Positions 10,528-18,703 of a DNA stretch of 64,000 nt are shown here, piece by piece; the stretch's first letter is position 1; the number at the start of each line of letters is the position of its first letter. Where the stretch lies: positions 1,251 to 65,250 of the forward strand of contig NZ_JAPVLU010000005.1 of NCBI RefSeq assembly GCF_027158205.1, in the 5' to 3' direction. The translations under genes were made by a program, and so were the position numbers. The notes below the pieces were generated by a model. It saw only the letters and a program-made list of their open reading frames with translations, ran no database searches and was not told the DNA's origin. Origin of the DNA: Streptomyces sp. H39-S7 (GTDB taxonomy: Bacteria; Actinomycetota; Actinomycetes; Streptomycetales; Streptomycetaceae).

Positions 10528-10560
10528 AGAGGCCGCCTCCGCAATGCGGAGACGGCCTCT
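10528..10560. terminator. Hairpin downstream of the attL tRNA-Pro 3' end
   Basis: An inverted repeat (AGAGGCCG...CGGCCTCT) corresponds in place and partly in sequence to the hairpin at 22221-22250. It is most likely the original chromosomal tRNA-Pro terminator, displaced when the island integrated. Confidence 0.55.
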
Positions 10561-10576
10561 GACCTGCGCAAACACC

Positions 10577-10619
10577 GTCGGGACGACAGGATTTGAACCT
10601 GCGACCCCTTGACCCCCAG
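10577..10619 (-). repeat. attL of tRNA-Pro island (43-bp direct repeat, copy 1)
   Basis: These 43 bp are identical to 22271-22313, the 3' part of the tRNA-Pro(GGG) gene from anticodon loop to acceptor end. Only the tRNA 3' portion is present here; the sequence diverges at 10620, inside the anticodon region. This is the classic footprint of tyrosine-integrase insertion into a tRNA 3' end. Confidence 0.88.
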
Positions 10620-10849
10620 CGTTCGACCGAGCTTGACGGTCTGTCATTGCCGGTCCCGTGCAGTCCAGGTAACCCAGGTCAGGTCCCGTTCTACGAGGAC
10701 CACCATGACGACCATTCCGGATCCATGACGACTCGTCCGTGAGACGCCTGTGAGATCCAGGCGGATGCAACCCCGGATGGAGACCCGAGCCCGCTCCGCT
10801 CAAGGCCGCGTGCCTACATCAGACAACATGACCGGTCGGCAACCGTGCT

Positions 10850-11265
10850 CCGAGGCGTCTGGACGTTGATGTCAGGAGCAGCCTGCCGGTCTCGGCTCGC
10901 ACAGCCGAAATCCTCGGCGATCAGTCGCACCGGCCGCACAAGTATTCGCGCGGCAAGGAGGACCGCGGATTGGCCACCCCCGGCACGGGGGCCCACCGGC
11001 CGCGGTGCGCCCGGTGCGACGGTGGACCGTACGGCGACTGCCACGCCGGCCGGTCACCTCGACCCGAGAAACCCAGGCCGCGGCGCCGCACGACCGGGTC
11101 CTGGAGCGGTTCGGCTGCCAGGCTGGGGAGCCAGGCGTCGAAGAGCTTGTGGTTGGCGTTGACGCGGAAAGTGCCGTGCGCCCGGAAGCGCCCGGAGGGG
11201 CACCTGTGGCAACGGCGGAGAACAATCGGCAGGCAGGTGGGAACTACCACCCAGGTTCTGGACAT
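10850..11265 (-). pseudogene. DUF1062 family protein, internally deleted and frameshifted
   Basis: The 5' end reads MSRTWVVVPTCLPIVLRRCH and SGRFRAHGTFRVNANHKLFD, the normal start of DUF1062 proteins. It then jumps directly to AAEPLQDPVVRRRG, losing roughly 40 residues with the second Cys motif. The expected C-terminal stretch AARILVRPVRLIAEDFGC follows in another frame. It is a clear remnant; function is unknown. Confidence 0.65.
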
Positions 11266-11612
11266 GGAGATACACCGGTTCCAGTGAGAAGACCACAGCG
11301 AAAAGGAGCACGGCGCACAGGTGCGACGCGCGACGGTTTCAGCGCTCGGGGTGTCTCACTTGGTGTACATTGCCACGTCCTTGCCAGGGGCGACTGCGGG
11401 CGGGAGCACGCTAACCGCCCACGGGAGTACAGGTCCACTGAATTCCGGGCGCGGGCGGCGACGCCCCCGCGGCGAGCGACCGTGAGCGGCACTCACATCG
11501 GGGCCTCAGTCATAGCGGCAGGCTACGACCAGGCCCAGCCCACCACCTCGCAGGGTCCTCGAAGAGGAAATCCGGGTGCGCTGACCGGGCACGCAACGGG
11601 CACGGTGTTCGG
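11266..11612. other. Intergenic, nothing recognised
   Basis: No convincing ORF, RNA or repeat was found between the DUF1062 remnant and the next leftward gene. Confidence 0.4.
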
Positions 11613-11873
11613 CTACTCGTAGATCTCCGCGGCGCTCAATGCCCGTGCGAAGAAAGTCCAATCGCCGTCGACCGGCATCTCCTGGCCGAAGTTCCGATAC
11701 CAGTTCGGCGAGGACCTGATCCAGGGCGCCAGCGCTTCCAGGTACTGCTCAAGCGTGGGGTTCTCCCACTCGTCGCCGCGGCGGAGGAAATCCGCCCGCA
11801 GGTCGAGGATGTGCGCCACCAGAGCTTCCCTGCTGTCGACTTCATTGGCCGGATTCGCTGGCAGCTCCATCAT
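11613..11873 (-). CDS. Small acidic hypothetical protein (DUF7660-like)
   Basis: The 86-residue product from the double ATG at 11873/11870 has the pattern SREALVAHILDLR, GDEWENPTLEQYLEALAPW, a central tryptophan-rich part and an FARALSAAEIYE end. This W-E-N/LEAL/IYE layout is seen in small accessory, possibly immunity-type, proteins next to other orphan genes. No catalytic residues are evident. It is leftward and followed at 12006 onward by similar small leftward genes. The start is uncertain because the Shine-Dalgarno is weak. Confidence 0.55.
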   Translation of the reverse strand: MMELPANPANEVDSREALVAHILDLRADFLRRGDEWENPTLEQYLEALAPWIRSSPNWYRNFGQEMPVDGDWTFFARALSAAEIYE

Positions 11874-12005
11874 GTCGGCACCGTACCGTGCTGTCGGCAT
11901 AAGCGCCTGCGGCTCCGGAGGCAGGAGGGGTTCCAGACATCCCCGCTGGTCACCGCGATGCTGACGCGCCAAGTTCATGTGCCATCCCGCAAATACGCCG
12001 TGAGG

Positions 12006-12197
12006 CTACGAGTAGGGATGCCCCTTGCCGAGGGCGTCTGCCAATGACCGAATGATCTGGGCAAGCCGATCGCTGGTCTGGTTTGGCATAGCTGGGATGG
12101 GCGCGCCGGCTGCGATATGTTCGCCTACGAGCCAGAGAACTTCGTGAAGATCCTCGGCGCTGGCGTGATCCAGGTGCAGAACGATGTCGTTGGTCAT
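12006..12197 (-). CDS. Hypothetical small protein (63 aa)
   Basis: The protein (MTNDIVLHLDHASAEDLHEV...) has a balanced, helical composition, high GC3 and no predicted membrane segment. It ends 9 bp after... no overlap with its neighbours; the upstream gene's stop lies 10 bp before its start region. I do not recognise a family. It is probably co-transcribed with the gene ending at 12207. Confidence 0.5.
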   Translation of the reverse strand: MTNDIVLHLDHASAEDLHEVLWLVGEHIAAGAPIPAMPNQTSDRLAQIIRSLADALGKGHPYS

Positions 12198-12206
12198 GGC
12201 CGCAAC

Positions 12207-12533
12207 CTAGCTGCCCTGACTGCGCGACGGCCCGTCATCCGCGTCGGCCATGGTCTCGATCAACCGTTGTCGCGCCTGCTCCAGCCGTCCGTTGTAGTCC
12301 GGCATGAGGACCTCGGGCAGTGTCGTTTCCAACGTGCCAGAGATCGCATGGATTCCGGACCAGACCGCACGATCGGGCACGATGGCATCCAGCTTGTCCG
12401 ACCGCATCATGACCTCGTACAACCAGTCGGACAGGACGAACGCCTGGTCGTGTGTGAGCTTGATGATCACCGGTTCCTCGTCCACGCGGTCACGGTACAG
12501 CGGAGGCCGGCTTTGCGGCTTCGGGATAGTCAT
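12207..12533 (-). CDS. Hypothetical protein (108 aa)
   Basis: This soluble acidic protein has central sequence IIKLTHDQAFVLSDWLYEVM and a C-terminal helix LEQARQRLIETMADADDG. It is the first gene of a two-gene leftward pair with the 63-aa gene. A 31-bp element shared with the gene at 15564-16124 lies ~40-70 bp upstream of its start, so the two may share regulation. No family is recognised. Confidence 0.55.
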   Translation of the reverse strand: MTIPKPQSRPPLYRDRVDEEPVIIKLTHDQAFVLSDWLYEVMMRSDKLDAIVPDRAVWSGIHAISGTLETTLPEVLMPDYNGRLEQARQRLIETMADADDGPSRSQGS

Positions 12534-12574
12534 CTGAAAGAGCTGCCATGCGCTGCCCCGACCCCCTCGATGCC

Positions 12575-12605
12575 GAACTACCGGCGCGACGGTCGCTGAG
12601 GTCTG
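12575..12605. repeat. 31-bp exact repeat, copy 1 (upstream of leftward gene)
   Basis: It is identical to 16198-16228 and in the same orientation. Both copies lie 40-75 bp upstream of the start of an otherwise unrelated leftward gene (starts at 12533 and 16124), a placement that suggests a shared promoter/operator or a cassette boundary. Confidence 0.6.
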
Positions 12606-12687
12606 CCGGGCGGTCAGCCGGTCGTCTGAGGTGGTGACGGCCGGCTGTGGTCGGCGTGGTTGCTGTACGGAGGCGGGCGAGGATCGC

Positions 12688-13035
12688 TTACAGCTCTACC
12701 CGTTCCTCAGCGACCGTGGGATCCGATGCGGATCCGTAGCGCAGAACGACGTGCGCCGGCCGAAACGGAAGCCCGCGCAAGGTCGGCTCCATGACACCGA
12801 AGAGCGCTCCAGCATCGGGACCGTAGGCATAAAGGACCACCTCGCCGCCCCCGAACTCGTTCCCGTCAAACTCACCGACTCCCGCGCGCTCGATAGCCTC
12901 GGTCAGCATGCCCTGGGCCTCTCGGACGGTCACTCGATCACCCAGCGCACCAAACCCATCGTCAGCAAGCCGAAACCGCGCGATGACCGCCTGCTCAGCG
13001 TCGCCATCCTCAAGGGCGCTATCCACGTCAGCCAT
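12688..13035 (-). CDS. Conserved Streptomyces hypothetical (115 aa)
   Basis: The most conserved-looking part is GEFDGNEFGGGEVVLYAYGP followed by MEPTLRGLPFRPAHVVLRYG. This glycine-rich turn and beta pattern recurs in small cytoplasmic Streptomyces proteins. The N-terminal half is acidic and helical. No enzyme motif is visible. It is a leftward gene in the island's cluster of orphan accessory genes. Confidence 0.6.
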   Translation of the reverse strand: MADVDSALEDGDAEQAVIARFRLADDGFGALGDRVTVREAQGMLTEAIERAGVGEFDGNEFGGGEVVLYAYGPDAGALFGVMEPTLRGLPFRPAHVVLRYGSASDPTVAEERVEL

Positions 13036-13086
13036 ACGAGAACCATCCCATCAGGGACTGACATCGTCGCCAAGGGTCACCTCTGC

Positions 13087-13217
13087 TTTAGGAGCACAGG
13101 CGTCGATGATCCGCGCTGACCTGCGCTAGGCGGGCGCTGGGCACGATCTGGCTCCGGCGCCGCCCTCTACCGCGATTCCCCGTGAGTCCCCGCCCGATCA
13201 GGCACGGCTGTGGCACG
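13087..13217. repeat. att-like repeat, copy 1 (without tRNA part)
   Basis: About 130 bp starting TTTAGGAGCAC aligns with 15007-15127, with ~10 bp extra here. The shared region includes GTCGATGATCCGCGCTGACC, CGCGATTCCCCGT and GGCACGGCTGTGGCACG. Similarity begins exactly at the tRNA-Arg(CCT) anticodon loop sequence, as expected of a recombination crossover. Confidence 0.65.
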
Positions 13218-13252
13218 GCGACATTCTGATCCGTAGCTCTTGGCCAGACCAG

Positions 13253-13660
13253 TCACCAGTCGCGCCAGCAGTCCGTGATCTCCAATCGATTGATGCTCTG
13301 CCTCGCAGCCAGCATGGCCACGTCCACACCGAGCTCACTCAGGGTGAGGTCGATGTACTGGCACAGCTGCTCCCGCTCCTCCGTGCAAAAGCCAGCGCCG
13401 CCATGCTGGCCGTCCCCGTCGATCGCGTTGGGTGCCAGAACCACCCTTTCGACAGTTCCGAAGACAGCTTCGTCGGACGGCTCCCGCAGCGCGTGCGCCT
13501 CCCTTTCAAACGCCTCCAGGGCGGCGTCTGTCGCCCGCAGCAACGACTCGGGGTAGAGATCCGCGACGCTGGCGCACTCCGGGGCCAAGGTCCCGGCCGC
13601 CACCTCGCGGGCTGTCTCGGCCATATAGGCACGCCAGTTGTCAGAGGGTCTATTCGCCAT
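13253..13660 (-). CDS. Hypothetical protein, paralogue of the next gene
   Basis: This 135-residue protein starts at ATG 13660 (MANRPSDNWRAYM). It shares with the 13864-14265 product the W-R-x start, ASVADLYPESLL versus CMAELFPEGLL, VERVVLAPNAI versus VERVVRALNSV, the EEREQLCQYID block and a TDCWRDW/TDQWRDW ending. The two are tandem duplicates in the same direction. No catalytic signature is seen. Adjacent diverged duplicates of small acidic proteins are common among immunity genes, but that is inference. Confidence 0.6.
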   Translation of the reverse strand: MANRPSDNWRAYMAETAREVAAGTLAPECASVADLYPESLLRATDAALEAFEREAHALREPSDEAVFGTVERVVLAPNAIDGDGQHGGAGFCTEEREQLCQYIDLTLSELGVDVAMLAARQSINRLEITDCWRDW

Positions 13661-13863
13661 GGGCCAGACGGTATGCCCGAGCACTGACAGCCCACCGTCC
13701 CGCACGCCTTTCAAGTCTGTTTGCCCTGGTCAGGGGCCGATCCACCTGCGTTCACCAGCGTTCAGACCGATCCTGGGCCCCAGTCGCGACGGCGATCCGT
13801 ACGCCCCTGAACCGAGCCGTACGGCAGCGAATGAGACGGAGACTGAGACGGCCAGGGAGTCGC

Positions 13864-14265
13864 TCACCAGTCCCGCCACTGGTCCGTGACCGCGTACCGG
13901 TCGAGCCCATGCCTGGCGGTCAGGGCTGCGACGTCGACTCCTTGCTCGGTGAGGGCCTCATCGATGTAGGCACACAACCGCTCGCGCTCATCGGTCTCGA
14001 AGGCGCCTTCGTCGTGCGCCTCGTTCACGGAGTTCAGGGCTCGGACGACGCGCTCCACCACGGCGAAGATCTGCGCGTCGCCTCCTCCGGCGACCGCGGT
14101 CAACTCGGCCTCGAACGTGTCGAGGACGGCATCGGTCTCTAGCAAAAGTCCTTCGGGGAAGAGTTCGGCCATGCACGCGCAGTCGGGATCCAGGGTGCCG
14201 GTGGCAAGTTCTGCGGCCTCCTCGGCTACGCCCCTGCGCCAGTGCGTCGTTGGTCTCTCCGTCAT
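13864..14265 (-). CDS. Hypothetical protein, paralogue of the preceding gene
   Basis: The 133-residue product begins MTERPTTHWRRGVAEEAAEL and ends RYAVTDQWRDW. It aligns over its full length with its tandem neighbour at 13253. It is strongly acidic, probably all-helical, and has no signal peptide. Upstream lies a third small leftward gene (14320). The function is unknown. Confidence 0.62.
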   Translation of the reverse strand: MTERPTTHWRRGVAEEAAELATGTLDPDCACMAELFPEGLLLETDAVLDTFEAELTAVAGGGDAQIFAVVERVVRALNSVNEAHDEGAFETDERERLCAYIDEALTEQGVDVAALTARHGLDRYAVTDQWRDW

Positions 14266-14319
14266 GGAGCGGACCGTATAGCGCACGTCTGACAGCGAAG
14301 CCCGCTCCCGCAGCTCAGC

Positions 14320-14787
14320 TCATGGCTGCGGCGCGCCGGCCGCGATCTCGAACCCGGAGGACTCGTCCCACGGAACGGCCTTCCAGATGCTGACCGCTGC
14401 GGCCCATATTCGATTCACCAGGGGCCAATCCGGCTTGTCTCCGCTGAGGGTGACGATGGCTAGCAGGTCGCATCCCCAGATGCCATGCTCATCGTTGGGG
14501 GACGTGTCGATCACCGACTCTGCGATCTCCGCAACGCCCACGTGTACTTCAAGCATCAGCAAGTCCGCGACTGACCAGTCGGTGGTACTGCTCTTAGTTC
14601 CGAGTCTGAACGCGGCCACCGAATCATCGAACGGGCCTAGCGACTCGCCTACCAGAGGTTCGCCGGTATCCAGCAGGTAGTCCAGCAGGCGATCAAGTGC
14701 CTCGTCTCCTCTCGCTTCTCCAGAGCGGCAGAAAAAGCTGAGCTGGTAGGCCACGGGTCCCCCGTCGTCCGACGAATGCTCGCGCAT
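14320..14787 (-). CDS. Hypothetical protein (155 aa)
   Basis: The chosen ATG at 14787 gives MREHSSDDGGPVAYQLSFFC. The longer frame upstream runs into the tRNA-Arg scar and is not coding. The protein has a ferredoxin-like beta start, ALDRLLDYLLDTGEPLVG, and a Trp-rich C-terminus (KPDWPLVNRIWAAAVSIW). This resembles small cytoplasmic proteins found beside polymorphic-toxin or phage-defence genes, but I cannot name a family. Confidence 0.55.
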   Translation of the reverse strand: MREHSSDDGGPVAYQLSFFCRSGEARGDEALDRLLDYLLDTGEPLVGESLGPFDDSVAAFRLGTKSSTTDWSVADLLMLEVHVGVAEIAESVIDTSPNDEHGIWGCDLLAIVTLSGDKPDWPLVNRIWAAAVSIWKAVPWDESSGFEIAAGAPQP

Positions 14788-14970
14788 CGTAGTCTCCGCT
14801 CCATGGCACTGAACGACCGGTGGCTGCTTTCGGCAACCACAACGATGTCTGCACTGCACCCGACATCGGGGTACCCAGGGGGCGTTTCCGCGGCATATGG
14901 CTGGAGACACGCGGAGGCCCCGTTCCCAGCGTTTCGCTGGTGGCGTGGTCCTCTGACACCTTTGCCAAGG

Positions 14971-15014
14971 TGCCCCAGGCAGGATTCGAACCTGCGACAC
15001 CAGATCTTTAGGAG
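14971..15014 (-). pseudogene. tRNA-Arg(CCT) 3' half (attachment scar)
   Basis: The minus strand reads the anticodon loop CTCCTAA, then GCAGGTTCGAATCCTGC (T-arm), CTGGGGC (acceptor 3' strand) and the discriminator A. The 5' half is absent and is replaced by unrelated sequence. This is the mark left when an integrase recombines into a tRNA gene's 3' end. Confidence 0.7.
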
Positions 15015-15127
15015 CACGGGTGTCGATGATCCGCGCTGACCTGCGTGGGGCGGGTGCGGGGCATCGCCCGGTTCAGGCGCCGTCCGCTACCGCGATTCCC
15101 CGTCCGATGTGGCACGGCTGTGGCACG
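15007..15127. repeat. att-like repeat, copy 2 (joined to tRNA-Arg 3' half)
   Basis: It aligns with 13087-13217. The join to the tRNA-Arg fragment occurs at TTTAGGAGCAC. The two copies bracket the three genes at 13253-14787, suggesting a nested, older integration or a duplication of att arms. Confidence 0.65.
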
Positions 15128-15182
15128 CCCGTCGCACCGATCAGCCCCCTTTGGTCGAGCCGTCATGTCCGTCTGTGCGGAC

Positions 15183-15347
15183 TCATCGAATGTCGCGGTC
15201 CGTTCGCTGGTCCGCGATCGCTGCCGCGAGTGCGAGAAGCGCCTCGACCTGCGCGGCCGCAATGCCCCACTCTGAGTGGGCGCGGCTGAATTTCATTCCT
15301 GCGAGCAGCTCTCGGGCCTTGTTTGCGTGCGTGTCGTAGTCCGCCAT
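15183..15347 (-). CDS. Hypothetical small protein (54 aa)
   Basis: Start ATG 15347 gives MADYDTHANKARELLAGMKF and a helical tail VEALLALAAAIADQR. The sequence is compact, helical and soluble. Small proteins of this type are frequent in Streptomyces accessory regions. No function can be assigned. Confidence 0.45.
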   Translation of the reverse strand: MADYDTHANKARELLAGMKFSRAHSEWGIAAAQVEALLALAAAIADQRTDRDIR

Positions 15348-15563
15348 GCAGCCCCCGGTGTCTGTGGTCCGTACGTGGCCCAATAGCTCTGTGGAGCTGG
15401 CATGAGGCGAGACCAAGCCGCCCGCGGCGACGTGAGGCCCGAAGACACGCGGTTCCGGAGGGCCCTTCGCTCCCAGACGTGCGTGCAGGTCACGGGCACA
15501 TAACCGACCTGCGAGCGAGTGCTCGTCCACAGATGGTCCATGAACTGCCTTCTGATCTATTGT

Positions 15564-16124
15564 CTACCTGCGACGCCAAGGCCCTACGCGTCTTGGCCGG
15601 GGAGCCGTCCATATCACCTCCCGTGTCACGGCTAGGAACCCCCGTCGGGCCGTGTCCATGAAGCCCTTCGCTGTTCGGTACAGCTCGAGGTTCGGCCAGG
15701 GAGCATCGCCCTCGTGGAAGCACACCACCGTTTTGACGTCGGCGAGTCGGTTATCCACCTCAACGGCAGCCGCGTTCACTTTTTCCGGACCGAGCAGGTA
15801 GACGCGCTCGAGTGGCTTGCGAACCAAATCCCAGGCCTCTTCCCCGCGAGTATCGATGCTCTCGTAGATCTCGTACCACTCGTGCCCCTCGTTGGCGGCC
15901 TCGTCGTAGCGGTCCGCACTGTTGATGATGTCGGCGAGCTGCGTCAGCCCTTGATCGACCGCATCTAGATACGTGACGTACGCCTCTTGGCGTTGCCCGC
16001 GGAGCCACTGCTCGTGTTCCACTTGCGCCTCGTCCGTGACCTGTCGGCGGCCCATGAGTACGCCTGCTAAGGCAGCGGCTGCTGCGATGAGTGCCGCGAC
16101 AACCGTCCCCCACTGTTCGGTCAT
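15564..16124 (-). CDS. Membrane-anchored hypothetical protein
   Basis: From ATG 16124 the protein starts MTEQWGTVVAALIAAAAALAG, one N-terminal transmembrane helix. A soluble ~150-residue helical domain follows (WLRGQRQEAYVTYLDAVDQG, NRLADVKTVVCFHEG). The frame is open further upstream, but there it overlaps a repeat element and is not convincing. The layout (one helix, then W..RQ.AY..YL) is common in Streptomyces proteins of unknown function. The 31-bp shared element lies ~75-105 bp upstream. Confidence 0.6.
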   Translation of the reverse strand: MTEQWGTVVAALIAAAAALAGVLMGRRQVTDEAQVEHEQWLRGQRQEAYVTYLDAVDQGLTQLADIINSADRYDEAANEGHEWYEIYESIDTRGEEAWDLVRKPLERVYLLGPEKVNAAAVEVDNRLADVKTVVCFHEGDAPWPNLELYRTAKGFMDTARRGFLAVTREVIWTAPRPRRVGPWRRR

Positions 16125-16197
16125 AGCGACCATCATGCTCAACGCTCGGCTCCGCCAACGCCTCCACGGGCCTTTCAACTGCCAGACCTCTCGATGC

Positions 16198-16228
16198 GAA
16201 CTACCGGCGCGACGGTCGCTGAGGTCTG
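16198..16228. repeat. 31-bp exact repeat, copy 2
   Basis: It is identical to 12575-12605 and also preceded by TCGATG. It lies upstream of the leftward gene starting at 16124. Confidence 0.6.
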
Positions 16229-16283
16229 TTGGGCTGGTCAAGCTCGGCGTAGTCGCTCCAACAGACGATGCTGCCGTCATCGT

Positions 16284-16502
16284 TCAGACTGCCCTGTACC
16301 AGTCGTCGTCACCGATGGCCTTGACGATGGCGAGGCCGTGGAACCCGAGAACGATCTCAGGCACGAGCACCTCTTCGGGAAGATCGCCGACCGGGCAGTG
16401 GATCACTCTGCGGTCCGTACTGAGCGCTGTGGCTTGCAGGTCGCCGGAACGATCGCGAATCTGCTGAAGGCTCCATCCGGCTGGCAACTGCGCGTCTTCC
16501 AT
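16284..16502 (-). CDS. Hypothetical small protein (72 aa)
   Basis: From ATG 16502 the product begins MEDAQLPAGWSLQQIRDRSG and ends DDDWYRAV. It overlaps no coding sequence and is leftward like its neighbours. The start is placed at the first Met with protein-like composition. No family is recognised. Confidence 0.4.
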   Translation of the reverse strand: MEDAQLPAGWSLQQIRDRSGDLQATALSTDRRVIHCPVGDLPEEVLVPEIVLGFHGLAIVKAIGDDDWYRAV

Positions 16503-16656
16503 GCGGCTATCGTCGCACCCCGTGCCGGCCAGTACCTCAACGCTGCTGTACTGCAAAGGCTCCGGAGGCCGGAGGCGTCCTATCTGTTTGCACAGGGCAG
16601 ACCTCATGCCCTACGTCCTGCGCCCCGGTGTCAGTCCCTCGTGTCATCATCCTCCC

Positions 16657-17370
16657 GTGCTGAAGATCCCCGGATACGAAGACGGCCCTCTGGCCCAGGG
16701 CAGCGCCTACTTGGACGATCCGCTGTTCTGGCCGGTACACCTAGGAAGCTGCTTGCGCGGTGAGGACGCGCAGCGCGCCGCGTTCGGTGCCGACTGGGAC
16801 GCGGCCATGCAGCTCTATCGCGTGTTGTCCTCAGAGCGTGAGTGGCCGGTGTTCAGCGTGCCTTTGTCCTCCGGGCACACCATCCACGTCGTCTACCGCA
16901 ACATCGAGGGCGACCGCGGGGTGGACTACCTGATACATGACCCGGCGTGGTCCGCAGCGGAAATCCTTGCCGTGGATGACGGTCACTTCATGGGGCCCGG
17001 CATGGCCTGGCCGGAGTTGCTGTCCGCTGCTCGACAGCCGGCAACAGAGGGCGTTGACGACGCCGACGCCCGTCTCTTGCTGCTTTTCCCGACACTCGGC
17101 GACGCGGGACTGCCCGACGACGCGGCCGCCGCTACCATCACTGCCGCGCTCACCGCTCTCACGTTGATCGAAGAGCCCGCTGAAGTGGCGAACACGCTCC
17201 TTGAGAACCAGGGCCAATGGGCTCCTGCTCACTGGAGGCAGGCGGACGGCATCTACATCAACGACGGCGGGCACTCATACCGAAACCCCAGCAACGCCTT
17301 TGCTCTGCCCGAGGAACATCTTCGAGAGATCAGTAAGGCACTGAACGGCGGGCAAGCGACCGCGCACTAG
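16657..17370 (+). CDS. Hypothetical protein (237 aa), possible immunity-type protein
   Basis: The GTG at 16657 starts VLKIPGYEDGPLAQGSAYLD. The frame extends upstream, but without protein-like sequence. Conserved-looking features include DPLFWPVHLGSCL, SSGHTIHVVYRNIEGDRGVD and a C-terminal half rich in Ala/Leu helices. It is the only rightward gene in this part of the island. Proteins with this HTIHVVYRN pattern occur in many Streptomyces as single orphan genes. A catalytic function is not evident. Confidence 0.6.
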   Translation: MLKIPGYEDGPLAQGSAYLDDPLFWPVHLGSCLRGEDAQRAAFGADWDAAMQLYRVLSSEREWPVFSVPLSSGHTIHVVYRNIEGDRGVDYLIHDPAWSAAEILAVDDGHFMGPGMAWPELLSAARQPATEGVDDADARLLLLFPTLGDAGLPDDAAAATITAALTALTLIEEPAEVANTLLENQGQWAPAHWRQADGIYINDGGHSYRNPSNAFALPEEHLREISKALNGGQATAH

Positions 17371-17567
17371 ACATCCGGCTGAAGCCCTGAGCTTGGGAAT
17401 CACGGGTCTATCACCAAGGAATACCACCTCTGACCTATGGGAACAGGTCATGTCATGTGCTGGATAGCTGACCGCTGACCTCCTCTGTTCCGCGTCATTG
17501 CCCGCCGTATCGGGCACGCATCGGGCACGGTTGGTCTTCCGTATTGACGGCGACGGCGCGGAGGGCC

Positions 17568-17990
17568 TCATCCCCAACAGCGTCGTACCCACCACCCGTC
17601 GTCGGGCGAGGCGAACGGGTCGGGCCAGGTGCGGGCAATGTAGAGGTCATCGAGCGGGACCACCAGGTGGCGAAGTTCCCGCGCGGCCCGTGGCGGAAGG
17701 GCATGGATGGCCATTTCTAGGACAGCGCGCTCGTCCGTTGTGTAGAAGGGATTGCACAACGGGCAACCACAGCCGCCTGACAGGGCCTGCTTGGGTTGGT
17801 GGGCCGTTCGCGACCACTGCTGCAGGGCGTGGGCTATCGCACCAGGCCAGAGTCGGTCATGTTCGAGGCGCGAGACCGCTCCGGCGAGCTTTCCGGAGCC
17901 ACGGGGTAGCCCAGGCAACCGCATTTCATGCGGCTGCCGCCTGGGATGACTTCCGGCTACGCGGACTTGGGACGGCCGATTACGCGGCAT
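17568..17990 (-). CDS. Hypothetical protein with CxCxxC motif
   Basis: The ATG at 17990 has AAGGA four to five bases upstream. The 140-residue product has a long helical N-terminus and then a GGCGCPLCNPF cysteine cluster that could bind Zn. It is followed by ERAVLEMAIHALPPRAAREL and a DDGWWVRRCWG tail. The Cys cluster and PPRAARELR segment are conserved-looking, but the function is unknown to me. Confidence 0.55.
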   Translation of the reverse strand: MPRNRPSQVRVAGSHPRRQPHEMRLPGLPRGSGKLAGAVSRLEHDRLWPGAIAHALQQWSRTAHQPKQALSGGCGCPLCNPFYTTDERAVLEMAIHALPPRAARELRHLVVPLDDLYIARTWPDPFASPDDGWWVRRCWG

Positions 17991-18267
17991 TGTCCTTCCT
18001 GATTTGGCTGTTCACGGGCTCAGCATGCCAGATCAGGGATTTCCTCGCGCCCCTGATTCCGCGTGCGATGTGCCCGCGCCCTCGCCACGATGCTCCTGGC
18101 TGCCATCCCGTCTGCCGTCGTCCCGCACACCGTGGAGCGGGCGTGGTTCGGGGCGTCAAGGTGGAGCGCGCCACTGTACGAACGGCCTTGACGCCCTGGG
18201 CCGCGACTGCTCGGCTCTGCCGGGAACGACGGTGGACGGGACGGCAGCTCCCACCTCCACCACGAAC

Positions 18268-18595
18268 TGCCCGCGGTCGCCATTCGGGTTTCCGCCATCC
18301 CAGAGTCTGAGCGCCCCCGCCGGAGGCTGTCTGTGCCTGCTCGGCTGGCAATCCGCGCAACCGCCCCTGGCCCAGCCCGGACCTGTGATTCCCCCACCTT
18401 GTGGGCGCGGACGGCGACCGGCGCGGCCAGCCGGTGGCGCAGACCGCGCCGGGCGACGGCCGGCACCGCCGCGCTGTGCGCGGCCCTTTCCCTCTGAGGA
18501 AGACTGCCCTGCCGACCCTGAGAAGCCCGGAGCTACGGGCCAGCGGCGAGCGCAGCGAGTCGCCTTGATCTAGTAAGAAACTCTGTCCCCAAGGT
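18268..18595. repeat. Diverged ~300-bp repeat, copy B
   Basis: It matches copy A (10058-10352) in the same direction, with an extra ~40-bp block in the middle. No intact gene lies in it, and 17991-18267 upstream also shows nothing recognisable. Confidence 0.6.
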
Positions 18596-18703
18596 CGCTG
18601 AGGCGCCGAGGAACTGCGGTCCTGTACCGATCCGAAGGATGAGCGGCGTACCGGTACTCCACGGGCTACGATCCAGCAGCGACGACGGGGTGAACGGAAC
18701 ATC

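Noticed and set aside
10498-10803. Minus-strand ORF across attL containing [18 protein letters not shown]
   Set aside because: This is the familiar spurious translation of a tRNA 3' end, not a protein.
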